Program-made: the position numbers and the translations under genes
The notes under the pieces: generated by a model
What the model saw: the letters and a program-made list of their open reading frames with translations, nothing else
What the model was told of the DNA's origin: nothing
The model's database searches: none
Shown: piece after piece, positions 1 through 6,805 of the stretch
How positions within the stretch are numbered: position 1 is the stretch's first letter
Layout of the letters: every line of letters begins with the position of its first letter
NCBI GenBank assembly: GCA_964589765.1
Contig: CAZPUM010000033.1
Location: forward strand, 1-11,768
From: UBA525 sp964589765
Lineage (GTDB): Archaea; Nanobdellota; Nanobdellia; Woesearchaeales; UBA525
DNA: 11,768 nucleotides
Reading direction: 5' to 3'

Positions 1-210
1 CTCTTCGTCCTCATCGCTAAGCTGTTCTTCAGCGGTTCTCTTGGCATCCTCCAGGGCCTTGCGCATAGCCCCCTCAAGCAACTTAATTCTTTTGACTCGT
101 TGGGCAGGAACAAGCTTTCGGGCATCTTTTATCAACTCCCTTATTCTCTTTATCCTGTCAAGAGGCTCAAGATTCTCCAACGACTCAATAATGTCATCTT
201 CTTCAGACAT
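1..210 (-). CDS. Partial unrecognised protein, acidic/basic helical N-terminus (C-terminus off window)
   Basis: An open frame begins at ATG 210-208 and continues without a stop to the left edge, giving the first 70 residues. It starts MSEEDDIIESLENLEPLDRI and goes on as strongly charged, alanine- and leucine-rich helix (for example LIKDARKLVP, KLLEGAMRKALEDAK) ending in the acidic run SDEDEE at the edge. I do not recognise the family. It looks like a cytosolic coiled-coil or helical-bundle segment. The start is supported by a TATA-like box 22-30 bases upstream and the lack of a Shine-Dalgarno, as expected for a leaderless message. It lies 30 bases downstream of the nucleotidyltransferase stop codon, so it may also receive readthrough from that gene. 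The coding call is sound; the function is unknown. Confidence 0.72.
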   Translation of the reverse strand, partial: MSEEDDIIESLENLEPLDRIKRIRELIKDARKLVPAQRVKRIKLLEGAMRKALEDAKRTAEEQLSDEDEE

Positions 211-231
211 AAGAGTAGCATAGAATACAAG

Positions 232-239
232 AATATATC
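232..239 (-). promoter_or_regulatory. Probable TATA box for the left-edge gene
   Basis: The minus strand reads GATATATT here, centred about 25 bases before the ATG at 210. That is the same spacing as other operon-leading genes in this window. It lies in the 30-base gap after the nucleotidyltransferase gene. The box is weaker than the TTTAAATA-type ones. Confidence 0.45.
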
Positions 240-240
240 A

Positions 241-1065
241 TTATCTGTTTGGCATGTTACTCTCTACAACTGTTCTGAGAGCATGAACAAGCCTTAATGT
301 TTCGGCCCAGTACCCCTCGTACTGCTCGCCTGTTATCTCCTTGATATCCCTGTGACTTATACCTTTCTGTAAGTGGTACAGTTCTCGCATTATGACAGGG
401 TATTGCTTTCCGAGCATTCCTTTCTTCACAAGCCTTTTATCCAAAAGGTCAGCGATATGTTCAGGACTGGGCGGGGTTTCACCCACAGACATCAGAGCTG
501 CATGCGCAGCATCTATTGCCGCCCAGTAAAGATCAACGCAGGCACTCAGCATGTGCTTCTGAGCACTGCGAAGCGTGTTAGTGGTTCGTCCGTAATAAGA
601 CCAGACAGACTCCCTGGTCGGACGAATCCTTCCCTGCTGAAGAAGAAGTTGTGCAGGACCGAAAAACCCATCGTCAAACAGAATGTGTCCATCTCTGAGC
701 ATGTTTATTATCACAGGGTCTCCTGCCCTGCAATATTCCCAGAAGTTTGACAACCTCAAAGTATTAACGTGAAGAAGTTCTGAGTGTTTTCCTGCGGCAC
801 TGGATATCACATCCCTGTAATGCCGCGTTATCTCAGGGGTTATCGTATATTTGACATCATCAATAATGAACAGAATATCGATATCAGACTTTTCACTGTC
901 ACCCCCTACAGCACAAGAACCAAATAGTGCAGATGCCTTTACAAAATCATCAAGCTCGTCTTTTACGGCTTTTGAAAACTTTTCAGAGAGTTTGAGAGTA
1001 TCATCAGTAGGACTGCTATGTTTAATGTGACGCCTCACTTTTGGCTCAAACTGCCTTTTCCTCAA
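241..1065 (-). CDS. Nucleotidyltransferase-HEPN domain protein
   Basis: This 274-residue protein joins a Pol-beta-like (MNT) nucleotidyltransferase domain to a C-terminal HEPN-like helical domain. The NTase motif is FGSCAVGGDSEKSDIDILF at residues 48-66, with G49-S50 and the metal-binding pair D61/D63. The third carboxylate is not obvious; E96 is a candidate. Residues about 150-268 are all-helical, with the YWAAIDAAHAAL segment (180-191) seen in HEPN proteins fused to or paired with NTases. A canonical RNase-type R-x4-6-H motif is not evident, so RNase activity should not be assumed. In the family, such proteins transfer nucleotides to RNA or protein targets, sometimes as toxin-antitoxin pairs, but here both parts are one chain and no separate toxin gene is adjacent. 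The start is TTG at 1065-1063, chosen because a GAGGTGA Shine-Dalgarno sits 4 bases upstream. The gene has its own TATA box. Confidence 0.82.
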   Translation of the reverse strand: MRKRQFEPKVRRHIKHSSPTDDTLKLSEKFSKAVKDELDDFVKASALFGSCAVGGDSEKSDIDILFIIDDVKYTITPEITRHYRDVISSAAGKHSELLHVNTLRLSNFWEYCRAGDPVIINMLRDGHILFDDGFFGPAQLLLQQGRIRPTRESVWSYYGRTTNTLRSAQKHMLSACVDLYWAAIDAAHAALMSVGETPPSPEHIADLLDKRLVKKGMLGKQYPVIMRELYHLQKGISHRDIKEITGEQYEGYWAETLRLVHALRTVVESNMPNR

Positions 1066-1069
1066 TCTC

Positions 1070-1076
1070 TCACCTC
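1070..1076 (-). promoter_or_regulatory. Shine-Dalgarno fixing the TTG start of the nucleotidyltransferase gene
   Basis: The minus strand reads GAGGTGA, 4 bases before TTG 1065-1063. With the TATA box at 1099-1106 the predicted transcript starts near 1077, so the leader would be only about 12 bases and consist almost entirely of this site. Confidence 0.75.
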
Positions 1077-1098
1077 TGCTTATTCTCGATAGACTAGC

Positions 1099-1106
1099 TA
1101 TTTAAA
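1099..1106 (-). promoter_or_regulatory. TATA box for the nucleotidyltransferase gene
   Basis: A perfect TTTAAATA on the minus strand in the 47-base gap after the glycosidase-like gene. Its centre is about 37 bases from the start codon, some 10 more than at the leaderless genes, leaving room for the Shine-Dalgarno. Confidence 0.7.
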
Positions 1107-1112
1107 GATTGC

Positions 1113-2201
1113 TTATTCATCTTCCACCACAATCTTGTTTTCCCCTAAATAGTGTAGGGCCATAACAAACATAGCTTCCGACCAACCTAAAGGAGTGTTC
1201 TCGTTGTACTCATCAGCGTTACTGAAGTACAGTTCAGGAACCTTTCCGTTCTCTGTTAGTGTACCTATCATCATCTCTATGTATTTGTGTGCTTTCTCTC
1301 GAATACCTATTTTTTCATATATTATTGCTAGCCAGGATATTCCAAAGCACCATTCTGCCTCTTCTGAATAACCGTCTTTATTTTTGTTGTAGTAGTAATC
1401 ATTCTTGTATCTGATGACCCCCTTGCGCCTTAGCAAGTGGTACTCAACATTTTTCAGAATCTGGTCCCTCTCGTTCTCATTAACCACTTCATAGGGCCAT
1501 ATCAAACTGAGTAACGCAAGGTCAACAAATTTTCCTGGACTTTCTCTTGGCAACAGGTTCCGGAGTGCGTTCTCACCATTATGAATCATGTTGTCAGGCA
1601 CCTCGATACCAGGAATAGTTCTTACAAGTGTAAGACCCGCAACGCAAGCACCTATACTGCTTGCGTGAACCTCCTCGTTCTCTTCCCACATTCCGCTGTC
1701 AGGGTCCTGCCAGTATTCAAGACTGTTAAGATACCATATCAGTTTCTGAACAAGTTCACGGTCTTTGTCTGTTCTCAGAACTTTCCTGTTATGGAGTTCA
1801 AGGCTCCCAAACAAGAAAAGCAAAGCACCTATCGCATCATTCTGTTTGTTACCCCAGTCTTCCCAGAACTCATCAAATGTTTCAGGGTGTACCCTGGCAT
1901 GAATATAATGCTGTCTGTCATCAGGTTTTTTCTGAATAGCATGGTCTAGTTTGTACTCGTGTTTCTCGAATATCCTCAAAAGGGCGTTTGCTGTCTTTTC
2001 AACAACATCCCATCTTTCAAGCAAAAGAAAAGGCAGACACTCGTAGAAATTGTCGCGTAACCATGACTTATCATACCCTGTTCCTACAGATTTATCACTT
2101 GCCGCAAACAGACCTGATTTGTACTGAAGCCCTTCGAGCACATTCAAGTGCTGGTCTATTAGGTCCTGTGTATTGATGGTCTTGCCTTTTGTGAAAAACA
2201 C
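1113..2201 (-). CDS. GH15-type (glucoamylase/phosphorylase-kinase-like) alpha/alpha-barrel protein
   Basis: The 362-residue product has the spaced motifs of the GH15 glucoamylase clan as found in glucodextranases and the N-terminal domain of phosphorylase kinase alpha/beta subunits. These are SWLRDNFYE (46-54, substrate-site Arg-Asp), DWGNKQNDAIGALL (115-128), GMWEENEEVHASSIGA (170-185, candidate general acid E173 or E174), EEAEWCFGISWLA (280-292) and TPLGWSEAMFVMAL (336-349, E342 near the usual catalytic base). There is no signal peptide, so it should act in the cytosol, perhaps on glycogen-like or other alpha-glucosidic substrates; the substrate cannot be read from sequence. It is a single catalytic-type domain without starch-binding modules. 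The start is GTG at 2201-2199, preceded by GAGGTGA; the site abuts the stop codon of the TIM-barrel gene, so it is the third gene of that operon. Confidence 0.8.
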   Translation of the reverse strand: MFFTKGKTINTQDLIDQHLNVLEGLQYKSGLFAASDKSVGTGYDKSWLRDNFYECLPFLLLERWDVVEKTANALLRIFEKHEYKLDHAIQKKPDDRQHYIHARVHPETFDEFWEDWGNKQNDAIGALLFLFGSLELHNRKVLRTDKDRELVQKLIWYLNSLEYWQDPDSGMWEENEEVHASSIGACVAGLTLVRTIPGIEVPDNMIHNGENALRNLLPRESPGKFVDLALLSLIWPYEVVNENERDQILKNVEYHLLRRKGVIRYKNDYYYNKNKDGYSEEAEWCFGISWLAIIYEKIGIREKAHKYIEMMIGTLTENGKVPELYFSNADEYNENTPLGWSEAMFVMALHYLGENKIVVEDE

Positions 2202-2205
2202 AACC

Positions 2206-2212
2206 TCACCTC
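2206..2212 (-). promoter_or_regulatory. Shine-Dalgarno fixing the GTG start of the GH15-like gene
   Basis: The minus strand reads GAGGTGA, 4 bases before GTG 2201-2199 and overlapping the TGA stop (2213-2211) of the upstream gene. It argues for reinitiation or coupled translation within the operon. Confidence 0.72.
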
Positions 2213-4283
2213 ATTCAAATGGAGTCTCACTCCACAGTTGCCATTCCGGACTTGGAGCGTACCCTCCTACAACATAGTTGGTAGGACTGTTGTGACCGAA
2301 ATAACTAGCTTGGATTCCTCCCCAGGTGTTTAATCCTGTTGGCCGTCCAGAGTCACTAATAGGACTGCCAAATGTTCTCCATGTCTCGCTGAGGATTCTG
2401 TTCCTTCCGAACTGCATACTGTCTTCTTCGTGACCTTCCGAAACCATGGGTCCTTTGAAGCCAGCATTTCTCATCTCATGAATTATCCCTTTTGTATCAA
2501 ACATACCCTGTCCTGGAGGTAAGTGCGCGTGGTCACCTGTGATACTATCTACTATCTGAACTCCTCCAACAACCCCTTCATCAACCATTTTCTTGGACCA
2601 ATTCTTAGCCCATTTGTTGAATCTCTTTAAGTGGTCATCTTCAGACTCTCCTTTCTTCTTAGCAAAGTGTTTGTACCACATGGTTAAATGGCTAGTGTCC
2701 ACCATACCTTTGATGTGCTGTTTTGCTCGTTCTTTAGCCGCAGATTCTGATAATCCTTTCTTCTTCAGTTCATCTTCCATAACCTTTCTTCCGTTCTTTA
2801 TTATGTCAATGAACTCCTGAGGATGCCCCCCATACCCTTCTCCTGCCCACCCTAGTTCAGGACCAACATAGACAGGCTTGTCAAGTTTTCTCTGTTTTGT
2901 GACTTCATAAGCGTAAAGACCTGCTTCACCATAACTCTTGAAGGTTTTTTCTCTCGCAAATTGGGTGGGTGTTTTGATGCTCCCCCAAACCTCTTCAACC
3001 TCAGCAAGATTTTGCGCGTAAGACAAAGCCTGTTCCTGATGACCTCGCATAACATTTTGTTGCCTTGTGATTCTCTCACCAATAACTTCACTAGGGTTCA
3101 TCTTTTCCAAACGGGAACGAATTGCTTCAGGTATTCTCCCTCCAGACTCCTGCTCCAACTGAGGAAGTAGCTGTGTGGCAACCCATTCTCTTTTTTCACT
3201 ATCATTCATGTTTTTCTCAATCTGTTCAGCAGTTCTCTTGACATCAACAAGCTCCTTAAGACGTTCTTGCATTTCGTCCACGCCACGCCCCCAGTACAGA
3301 GCCTGACCACTAACCTGTGCTCTTTGACTTGCCAATCTCTGACGATAAAGATACTCTTCCGGACTGATTTCTTTCCATTTTGGGTTCTCTTTTTTGTAAC
3401 GTTCGGTTTCCTCAACCAGTTGATCCCAACCCATATTTTCGGTGATAAACTCTTTTGTTTTAGAGTCTATTTTAGGCATCAACCTAGGGACCGCTTCAGG
3501 GTCAAGCGGGTTGACATAATTCCCTTCGTAATCAACATAATCCTTCTCTTTCAGAACTCTTCCAGTCTTTGGGTCTTTTTTACCGACGACCCCTTCATCT
3601 TTTGCGGTACGAAACTTGATTCTTGTTATTGTTCTGTCTGTTCTGATGGCCGAATCTCTAATTATCTGGCCTGTTCTTGTATCAACCAGATATTTTACTA
3701 CATTTGCGGCACTCGGTCCTTCGTCAATTTCGTCCTGGGTATAGTTGTAAAACTGTTTGTCCTTGTTCCATTCAGCATCAAGAATATCGCGTTCAAACTC
3801 TCTGCTCCAAACGTCGACACCTCCGCCCCCCGCAACATCTGCTGCGAACTTTATCGCTTCTCGAACGTGCTGGACATCTTCGAGTCTTTTCTTCTCATCA
3901 ATCGAACCTTGTTGCGAGTTCCAACCTGAAAGTCCTGCGATCCTGCCAGGACTGAGCTCAACACCTGTGATTTCAACACCCGCCGCTTTGGCACGTTCTT
4001 TCAGTTCTGTTCTGATATCCTTACCATAACTTCCTGCAAGAGTACTCATTCCCTGCGGGTTTCCTCCAATCACAAGCTGTATCTTTTTTGTTCCGAATCT
4101 GACTGCGTTCTCCATGGAAGTGAGTATGTTCTGTCCAGGGACAGCATCTGCAACCGTGGTTCCAAGTTCGCTTATCGGAATCACAGGCGCCTCGATATCA
4201 TCCTGCGATTCCATCGCATCAATTGGCTGTTCATCAAACTGCCTGTCCATGGGCGCCTGATAACCGTTCATGAATTTTACCAT
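2211..4283 (-). CDS. Endonuclease IV/xylose-isomerase-like TIM-barrel protein with large insertion
   Basis: This 690-residue protein has the AP-endonuclease-2 (sugar isomerase/endonuclease IV) fold split in two. Residues about 38-165 match strands 1-4 (SMENAVRFGTKKIQLVIGG, then a helix-strand pattern to AAGVEITGVELSPG). Residues about 450-620 match strands 5-8 with candidate metal ligands E476 in PELGW, D529 and H532 in VDTSHL, D584/H587 in GDHAHLPPGQG, and E616 in VSEGHEED. About 285 charged, mostly helical residues lie between, and a Trp/Gly-rich tail of about 70 residues follows. Ordinary members have about 280 residues. Two histidines that complete the zinc cluster of endonuclease IV appear to be replaced (GGGG at 152-155; Q576), so a lyase, isomerase or other role is more likely than DNA repair. 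The gene overlaps the upstream 483-residue gene by 7 bases; ATG 4271 is an alternative start. Fold confidence is good; function is unknown. Confidence 0.72.
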   Translation of the reverse strand: MVKFMNGYQAPMDRQFDEQPIDAMESQDDIEAPVIPISELGTTVADAVPGQNILTSMENAVRFGTKKIQLVIGGNPQGMSTLAGSYGKDIRTELKERAKAAGVEITGVELSPGRIAGLSGWNSQQGSIDEKKRLEDVQHVREAIKFAADVAGGGGVDVWSREFERDILDAEWNKDKQFYNYTQDEIDEGPSAANVVKYLVDTRTGQIIRDSAIRTDRTITRIKFRTAKDEGVVGKKDPKTGRVLKEKDYVDYEGNYVNPLDPEAVPRLMPKIDSKTKEFITENMGWDQLVEETERYKKENPKWKEISPEEYLYRQRLASQRAQVSGQALYWGRGVDEMQERLKELVDVKRTAEQIEKNMNDSEKREWVATQLLPQLEQESGGRIPEAIRSRLEKMNPSEVIGERITRQQNVMRGHQEQALSYAQNLAEVEEVWGSIKTPTQFAREKTFKSYGEAGLYAYEVTKQRKLDKPVYVGPELGWAGEGYGGHPQEFIDIIKNGRKVMEDELKKKGLSESAAKERAKQHIKGMVDTSHLTMWYKHFAKKKGESEDDHLKRFNKWAKNWSKKMVDEGVVGGVQIVDSITGDHAHLPPGQGMFDTKGIIHEMRNAGFKGPMVSEGHEEDSMQFGRNRILSETWRTFGSPISDSGRPTGLNTWGGIQASYFGHNSPTNYVVGGYAPSPEWQLWSETPFE

Positions 4284-5728
4284 GCTGGCATACCGTGTGA
4301 CTTTTTGTAGTTCTTGTATACGTTGAAACTTATCCCTGCTGCAGCCTTGGCTACGCCAGAATCACCACGAATCCCCTCTTTTTTCTCTTGCTTTCTGTTA
4401 ACTCTAAAAGAATCAACCAGAGGTCCTGCAGGCATCATAACCATATCTTTGAACCCCCCAAACAAAGCTGTAAAAGGTTCGAAAACCGATGGACCCTTTG
4501 GCATCTCCGGTTTTTCTTCTTGTGGGGAGTACTTTTTTCCTATAGGCTCTACGTTCTCTCCTGACTCTTTAAGATACTGAAGGAGTTCATCACCTAGCTC
4601 TTCCATAGCTGCTCCAAGAGTATCATCCATCAGACCCAGAAGGTCCAAAGTCTCTTGCTCTCTGTATTGTATGTAAGCTTTTACATCCTCATCTGACCAA
4701 CCATAGCTTCTGATTGAGAACTCTATTCTTCCAACATGAACAGGGCCTTTGTGTTGGTATGATTCATCTCTGAATTGCATTTCCGGTTTTACTCGGTAGT
4801 TAAAGGTTACAAGAACTGTAGGGGAAGGTTTTCCAGGTTGGCCTGCTTTTCTGGCGATAAACTCAATCTCCATTAGGGCTCCTTCAAAGCTACTGATTAA
4901 GTCGGGATTTTTGTCATATTTATCTGGAGACTGTAATTTCTGAACGTTTCTTAAGTAAGGTTTCAACCAACTGATATACATCTGGATTGATTTCCAGTAT
5001 TGACGCAAATGCTTAATCATAAATCTGTGTCTGGTTTTCAATTCGTTTTCAGTCTCTTTTCTCCAGGCCTCGTACTTGGCAAGTTTCTGTTTTAATACAG
5101 ACTTAACCTTGTCGTTAAATTCACTCGCTTTTTTATCTACAACACTTGACACATCCTCACCAGGAGGCACAAATATTCCGAAGAACAGGTCAGGCAGACT
5201 CCCAAATCCTACCTGCTGTGCCATCTGGTAAATGTTCATCTGGTTTCTGCTTCCACCTTCAGCAAGGTCTGTCCAGTATGTTTTTAGTGCAACATCATCT
5301 GCCTGTTTCCCTACTTTTACACCATCATAAAGAATGGTTCTTTCCTTAATCAGACGAATCTCTCTGACTATCTGGAAGAGCTCTTTTATCATTTTGTTCA
5401 CTGTTGCCAGATATTGGCTTGCGCGGTCTTGCTGAATCCCTTTCCTGGATTCTGTAACCCCCCAGAAACTGCTGTTTTCACTCGCAGCAAAAGTATCCAG
5501 AGTTTTTGTCACATCTGAGAAACCGAAGTCTTGTCTACACGCATTTAAGACCCAGAAGTATGATTCTTCCATACTCGCACGCTCGCTTTCGTAAACAAGC
5601 CTGTATCTTCTTAGTGGTTTTGGAAACCCAGTTTTTACATAGGCTCCAAAGTTCTGTAACAGATACTCCTCAGCCACCTCTTCCTCAAACCCGAACTTAG
5701 TTATCATGGGTTCTTCAGAATCCACCAT
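4277..5728 (-). CDS. Unrecognised 483-residue protein, partner of the TIM-barrel gene
   Basis: I do not recognise a named family. The protein is soluble-looking, with no signal peptide or clear membrane helix. A helical segment at about 95-135 (GIQQDRASQYLATVNKMIKE and onward) leads to ILYDGV. A short hydrophobic stretch, SLPDLFFGIFVPPGEDV, lies at 177-193. A long basic and aromatic helical region covers about 200-265. A likely beta region (TVLVTFNYRV, HVGRIEFSIRSYGW) lies at 304-344. Then come an acidic helix (345-390), a Pro/Glu-rich linker, and a C-terminal segment with FEPFTALFGGFKDMV that could be an amphipathic helix. It is the first gene of an operon and its stop overlaps the start of the TIM-barrel gene (ATGGTAA), which suggests a fixed stoichiometry or a complex. 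The ATG at 5728 is chosen because a TATA box lies 26 bases upstream, as for a leaderless message. Confidence 0.75.
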   Translation of the reverse strand: MVDSEEPMITKFGFEEEVAEEYLLQNFGAYVKTGFPKPLRRYRLVYESERASMEESYFWVLNACRQDFGFSDVTKTLDTFAASENSSFWGVTESRKGIQQDRASQYLATVNKMIKELFQIVREIRLIKERTILYDGVKVGKQADDVALKTYWTDLAEGGSRNQMNIYQMAQQVGFGSLPDLFFGIFVPPGEDVSSVVDKKASEFNDKVKSVLKQKLAKYEAWRKETENELKTRHRFMIKHLRQYWKSIQMYISWLKPYLRNVQKLQSPDKYDKNPDLISSFEGALMEIEFIARKAGQPGKPSPTVLVTFNYRVKPEMQFRDESYQHKGPVHVGRIEFSIRSYGWSDEDVKAYIQYREQETLDLLGLMDDTLGAAMEELGDELLQYLKESGENVEPIGKKYSPQEEKPEMPKGPSVFEPFTALFGGFKDMVMMPAGPLVDSFRVNRKQEKKEGIRGDSGVAKAAAGISFNVYKNYKKSHGMPAW

Positions 5729-5749
5729 GTTCTGATTACCGTCGAGGTA

Positions 5750-5759
5750 CTTTATAAAG
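5750..5759 (-). promoter_or_regulatory. TATA box for the three-gene operon starting at 5728
   Basis: CTTTATAAAG, a perfect palindrome, is centred about 26 bases before ATG 5728. It sits between the prenyl synthase stop (5764-5762) and the operon start. No Shine-Dalgarno follows, so the transcript is probably leaderless. Confidence 0.7.
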
Positions 5760-5761
5760 GT

Positions 5762-6436
5762 TTAGTTGCCACCGAACCTTCTGTTTCGGTTTTCAAACTC
5801 CTTAACGGCCACTTCTAAATCTTCTGGTACAAAGTCAGGAAAATGTTTATCGATGAAGAGAAGCTCTGCATAAACCGCTTGCCAAGGCATGAATCCTGAA
5901 AGCCTTTGTTCTCCTGATGTTCTAAGGACCATATCCACGGCGGGGACATCTCCTGTATCAAGTAGCTCTGAAAACATTTTTTCATCAACCTTTTTTCCTT
6001 TGGCGATTGCTTTGTTAACTGCGCGCAGAATCTCATCACGCCCGCCGTAGTCTAAACACATGAAAAAAGTCATTGCGTTACATTTAGAAGTAACTTTTTC
6101 AACATCTCTAAGTTGATTTTTTACTTTTTCAGGGACACGGTCCCTTCTTCCAACCCATAAAACTTTAACATTCTCTTCAAGAGCATCATCTTTTAGGTCT
6201 TTAACTCTCTCAAGCAGAAGCCTGAACAGAGAGTCAACCTCTGTTTTTGACCTCTTCCAATTTTCTGTACTAAACACCCATAGTGATAGGTAATTAATCC
6301 CTAACTCTTTGGCTTTGTGAAATAGCGATTTGAGGTTGTCTCTCCGCCCTGCGTGTTCATGCCCTTTCGGACCTTCCATACCGCGGGACTTGGCCCACCT
6401 CCTGTTTCCATCGGGGATTATTGCGAGGTGGTTCAT
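5762..6436 (-). CDS. uppS: Isoprenyl transferase (cis-prenyl diphosphate synthase)
   Basis: The 224-residue protein is a complete cis-prenyltransferase. It condenses isopentenyl diphosphate onto an allylic primer to make the long-chain polyprenyl diphosphate that becomes the lipid carrier for glycan assembly. In Archaea this leads to dolichol-type carriers used in N-glycosylation. Visible motifs are PDGNRRWA (8-15, catalytic D9), GH (25-26), FSTENW (55-60), RTSGEQRLSGFMPWQ (172-186, with R172, R178 and S180 that bind the homoallylic diphosphate), E191 in YAEL, and NRRFGG near the C-terminus (218-223). No key residue is missing. The ATG overlaps the TGA of the acylphosphatase gene by 4 bases (ATGA), with GAGGTCA 5 bases upstream. 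It acts at the cytosolic membrane face. Chain length cannot be determined here. Confidence 0.95.
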   Translation of the reverse strand: MNHLAIIPDGNRRWAKSRGMEGPKGHEHAGRRDNLKSLFHKAKELGINYLSLWVFSTENWKRSKTEVDSLFRLLLERVKDLKDDALEENVKVLWVGRRDRVPEKVKNQLRDVEKVTSKCNAMTFFMCLDYGGRDEILRAVNKAIAKGKKVDEKMFSELLDTGDVPAVDMVLRTSGEQRLSGFMPWQAVYAELLFIDKHFPDFVPEDLEVAVKEFENRNRRFGGN

Positions 6437-6765
6437 TTTTGTGACCTCGCAAGGTTTTTCATACTGTTGAACTGGTCAGCAATGAAACCTCCCTCTCTAA
6501 CGACATCAAAACTGTTGTGAAATGCTTCAGGGACTTTCCATTTGAAACTCACATCTTTCACTGAAGCCCATCCAGGACTGGACTGAACCCAATTAAGAAA
6601 CTCCTCAAGAACCTCTTTCTGACCCTGGGCCAGAATTCTTACAGAACCGTCCTTGTGGTTCTTGACCCAGCCACGAAGTCCAAGACCTAGCGCGTATTTC
6701 TGTACTGAGTTACGGAAATTAATCCCCTGGACTCGACCATTAATGTTCAGTTCAAGCTGATGCAT
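6433..6765 (-). CDS. acyP: Acylphosphatase
   Basis: The 110-residue protein matches the small acylphosphatase fold, which hydrolyses the carboxyl-phosphate bond of acyl phosphates. The signature GRVQGINFR lies at 10-18 with catalytic R18, and GWVKNHKDGSV at 32-42 with catalytic N36. The usual GRVQGVGFR loop is altered to IN at positions 15-16, but both catalytic residues are kept. Typical members have about 90 residues; the extra 20 or so at the C-terminus (about 91-110, FIADQFNSMKNLARSQK) are predicted helix of unknown role. The gene is translationally coupled to the prenyl synthase. A TATA-like box 25 bases upstream of ATG 6765 and no Shine-Dalgarno point to a leaderless start. Confidence 0.93.
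   Translation of the reverse strand: MHQLELNINGRVQGINFRNSVQKYALGLGLRGWVKNHKDGSVRILAQGQKEVLEEFLNWVQSSPGWASVKDVSFKWKVPEAFHNSFDVVREGGFIADQFNSMKNLARSQK
6442..6448 (-). promoter_or_regulatory. Shine-Dalgarno for the prenyl synthase gene
   Basis: The minus strand reads GAGGTCA, 5 bases before ATG 6436, inside the acylphosphatase coding end. It works alongside the ATGA stop-start overlap. Confidence 0.6.
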
Positions 6766-6785
6766 TTTTTGTTGTAGTTCCGGTT

Positions 6786-6795
6786 CTATTTTTAG
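6786..6795 (-). promoter_or_regulatory. Probable TATA box for acylphosphatase-prenyl synthase pair
   Basis: CTAAAAATAG on the minus strand is centred 25 bases before ATG 6765 in the 40-base gap after the GTPase gene. The spacing fits the other leaderless genes; the box itself is less canonical. Confidence 0.5.
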
Positions 6796-6805
6796 TGTTT
6801 GTGTA

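Noticed and set aside
373..750. 125-residue plus-strand open frame inside the nucleotidyltransferase gene
   Set aside because: Shadow of the opposite strand; composition is not protein-like and no initiation signal is present.
241..1065. Calling the nucleotidyltransferase-HEPN gene a toxin-antitoxin module
   Set aside because: It is a single chain with its own promoter, has no paired small gene, and lacks an evident HEPN RNase motif.
1581..1949. 122-residue plus-strand open frame inside the GH15-like gene
   Set aside because: Antisense shadow of a gene with recognisable motifs.
3267..3929. 220-residue plus-strand open frame inside the TIM-barrel gene
   Set aside because: It is antisense to a gene with clear family motifs, is rich in Phe/Cys/Ser as expected of a reverse shadow, and has no promoter or Shine-Dalgarno.
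2211..4283. Reading the TIM-barrel protein as a true endonuclease IV (nfo)
   Set aside because: Two zinc-ligand histidines are apparently absent and the protein is more than twice the usual length, so the repair function is not supported.
4453..4458. C6 run in the 483-residue gene as a frameshift or phase-variation site
   Set aside because: The frame is open on both sides, the product is not a surface protein, and the run is short.
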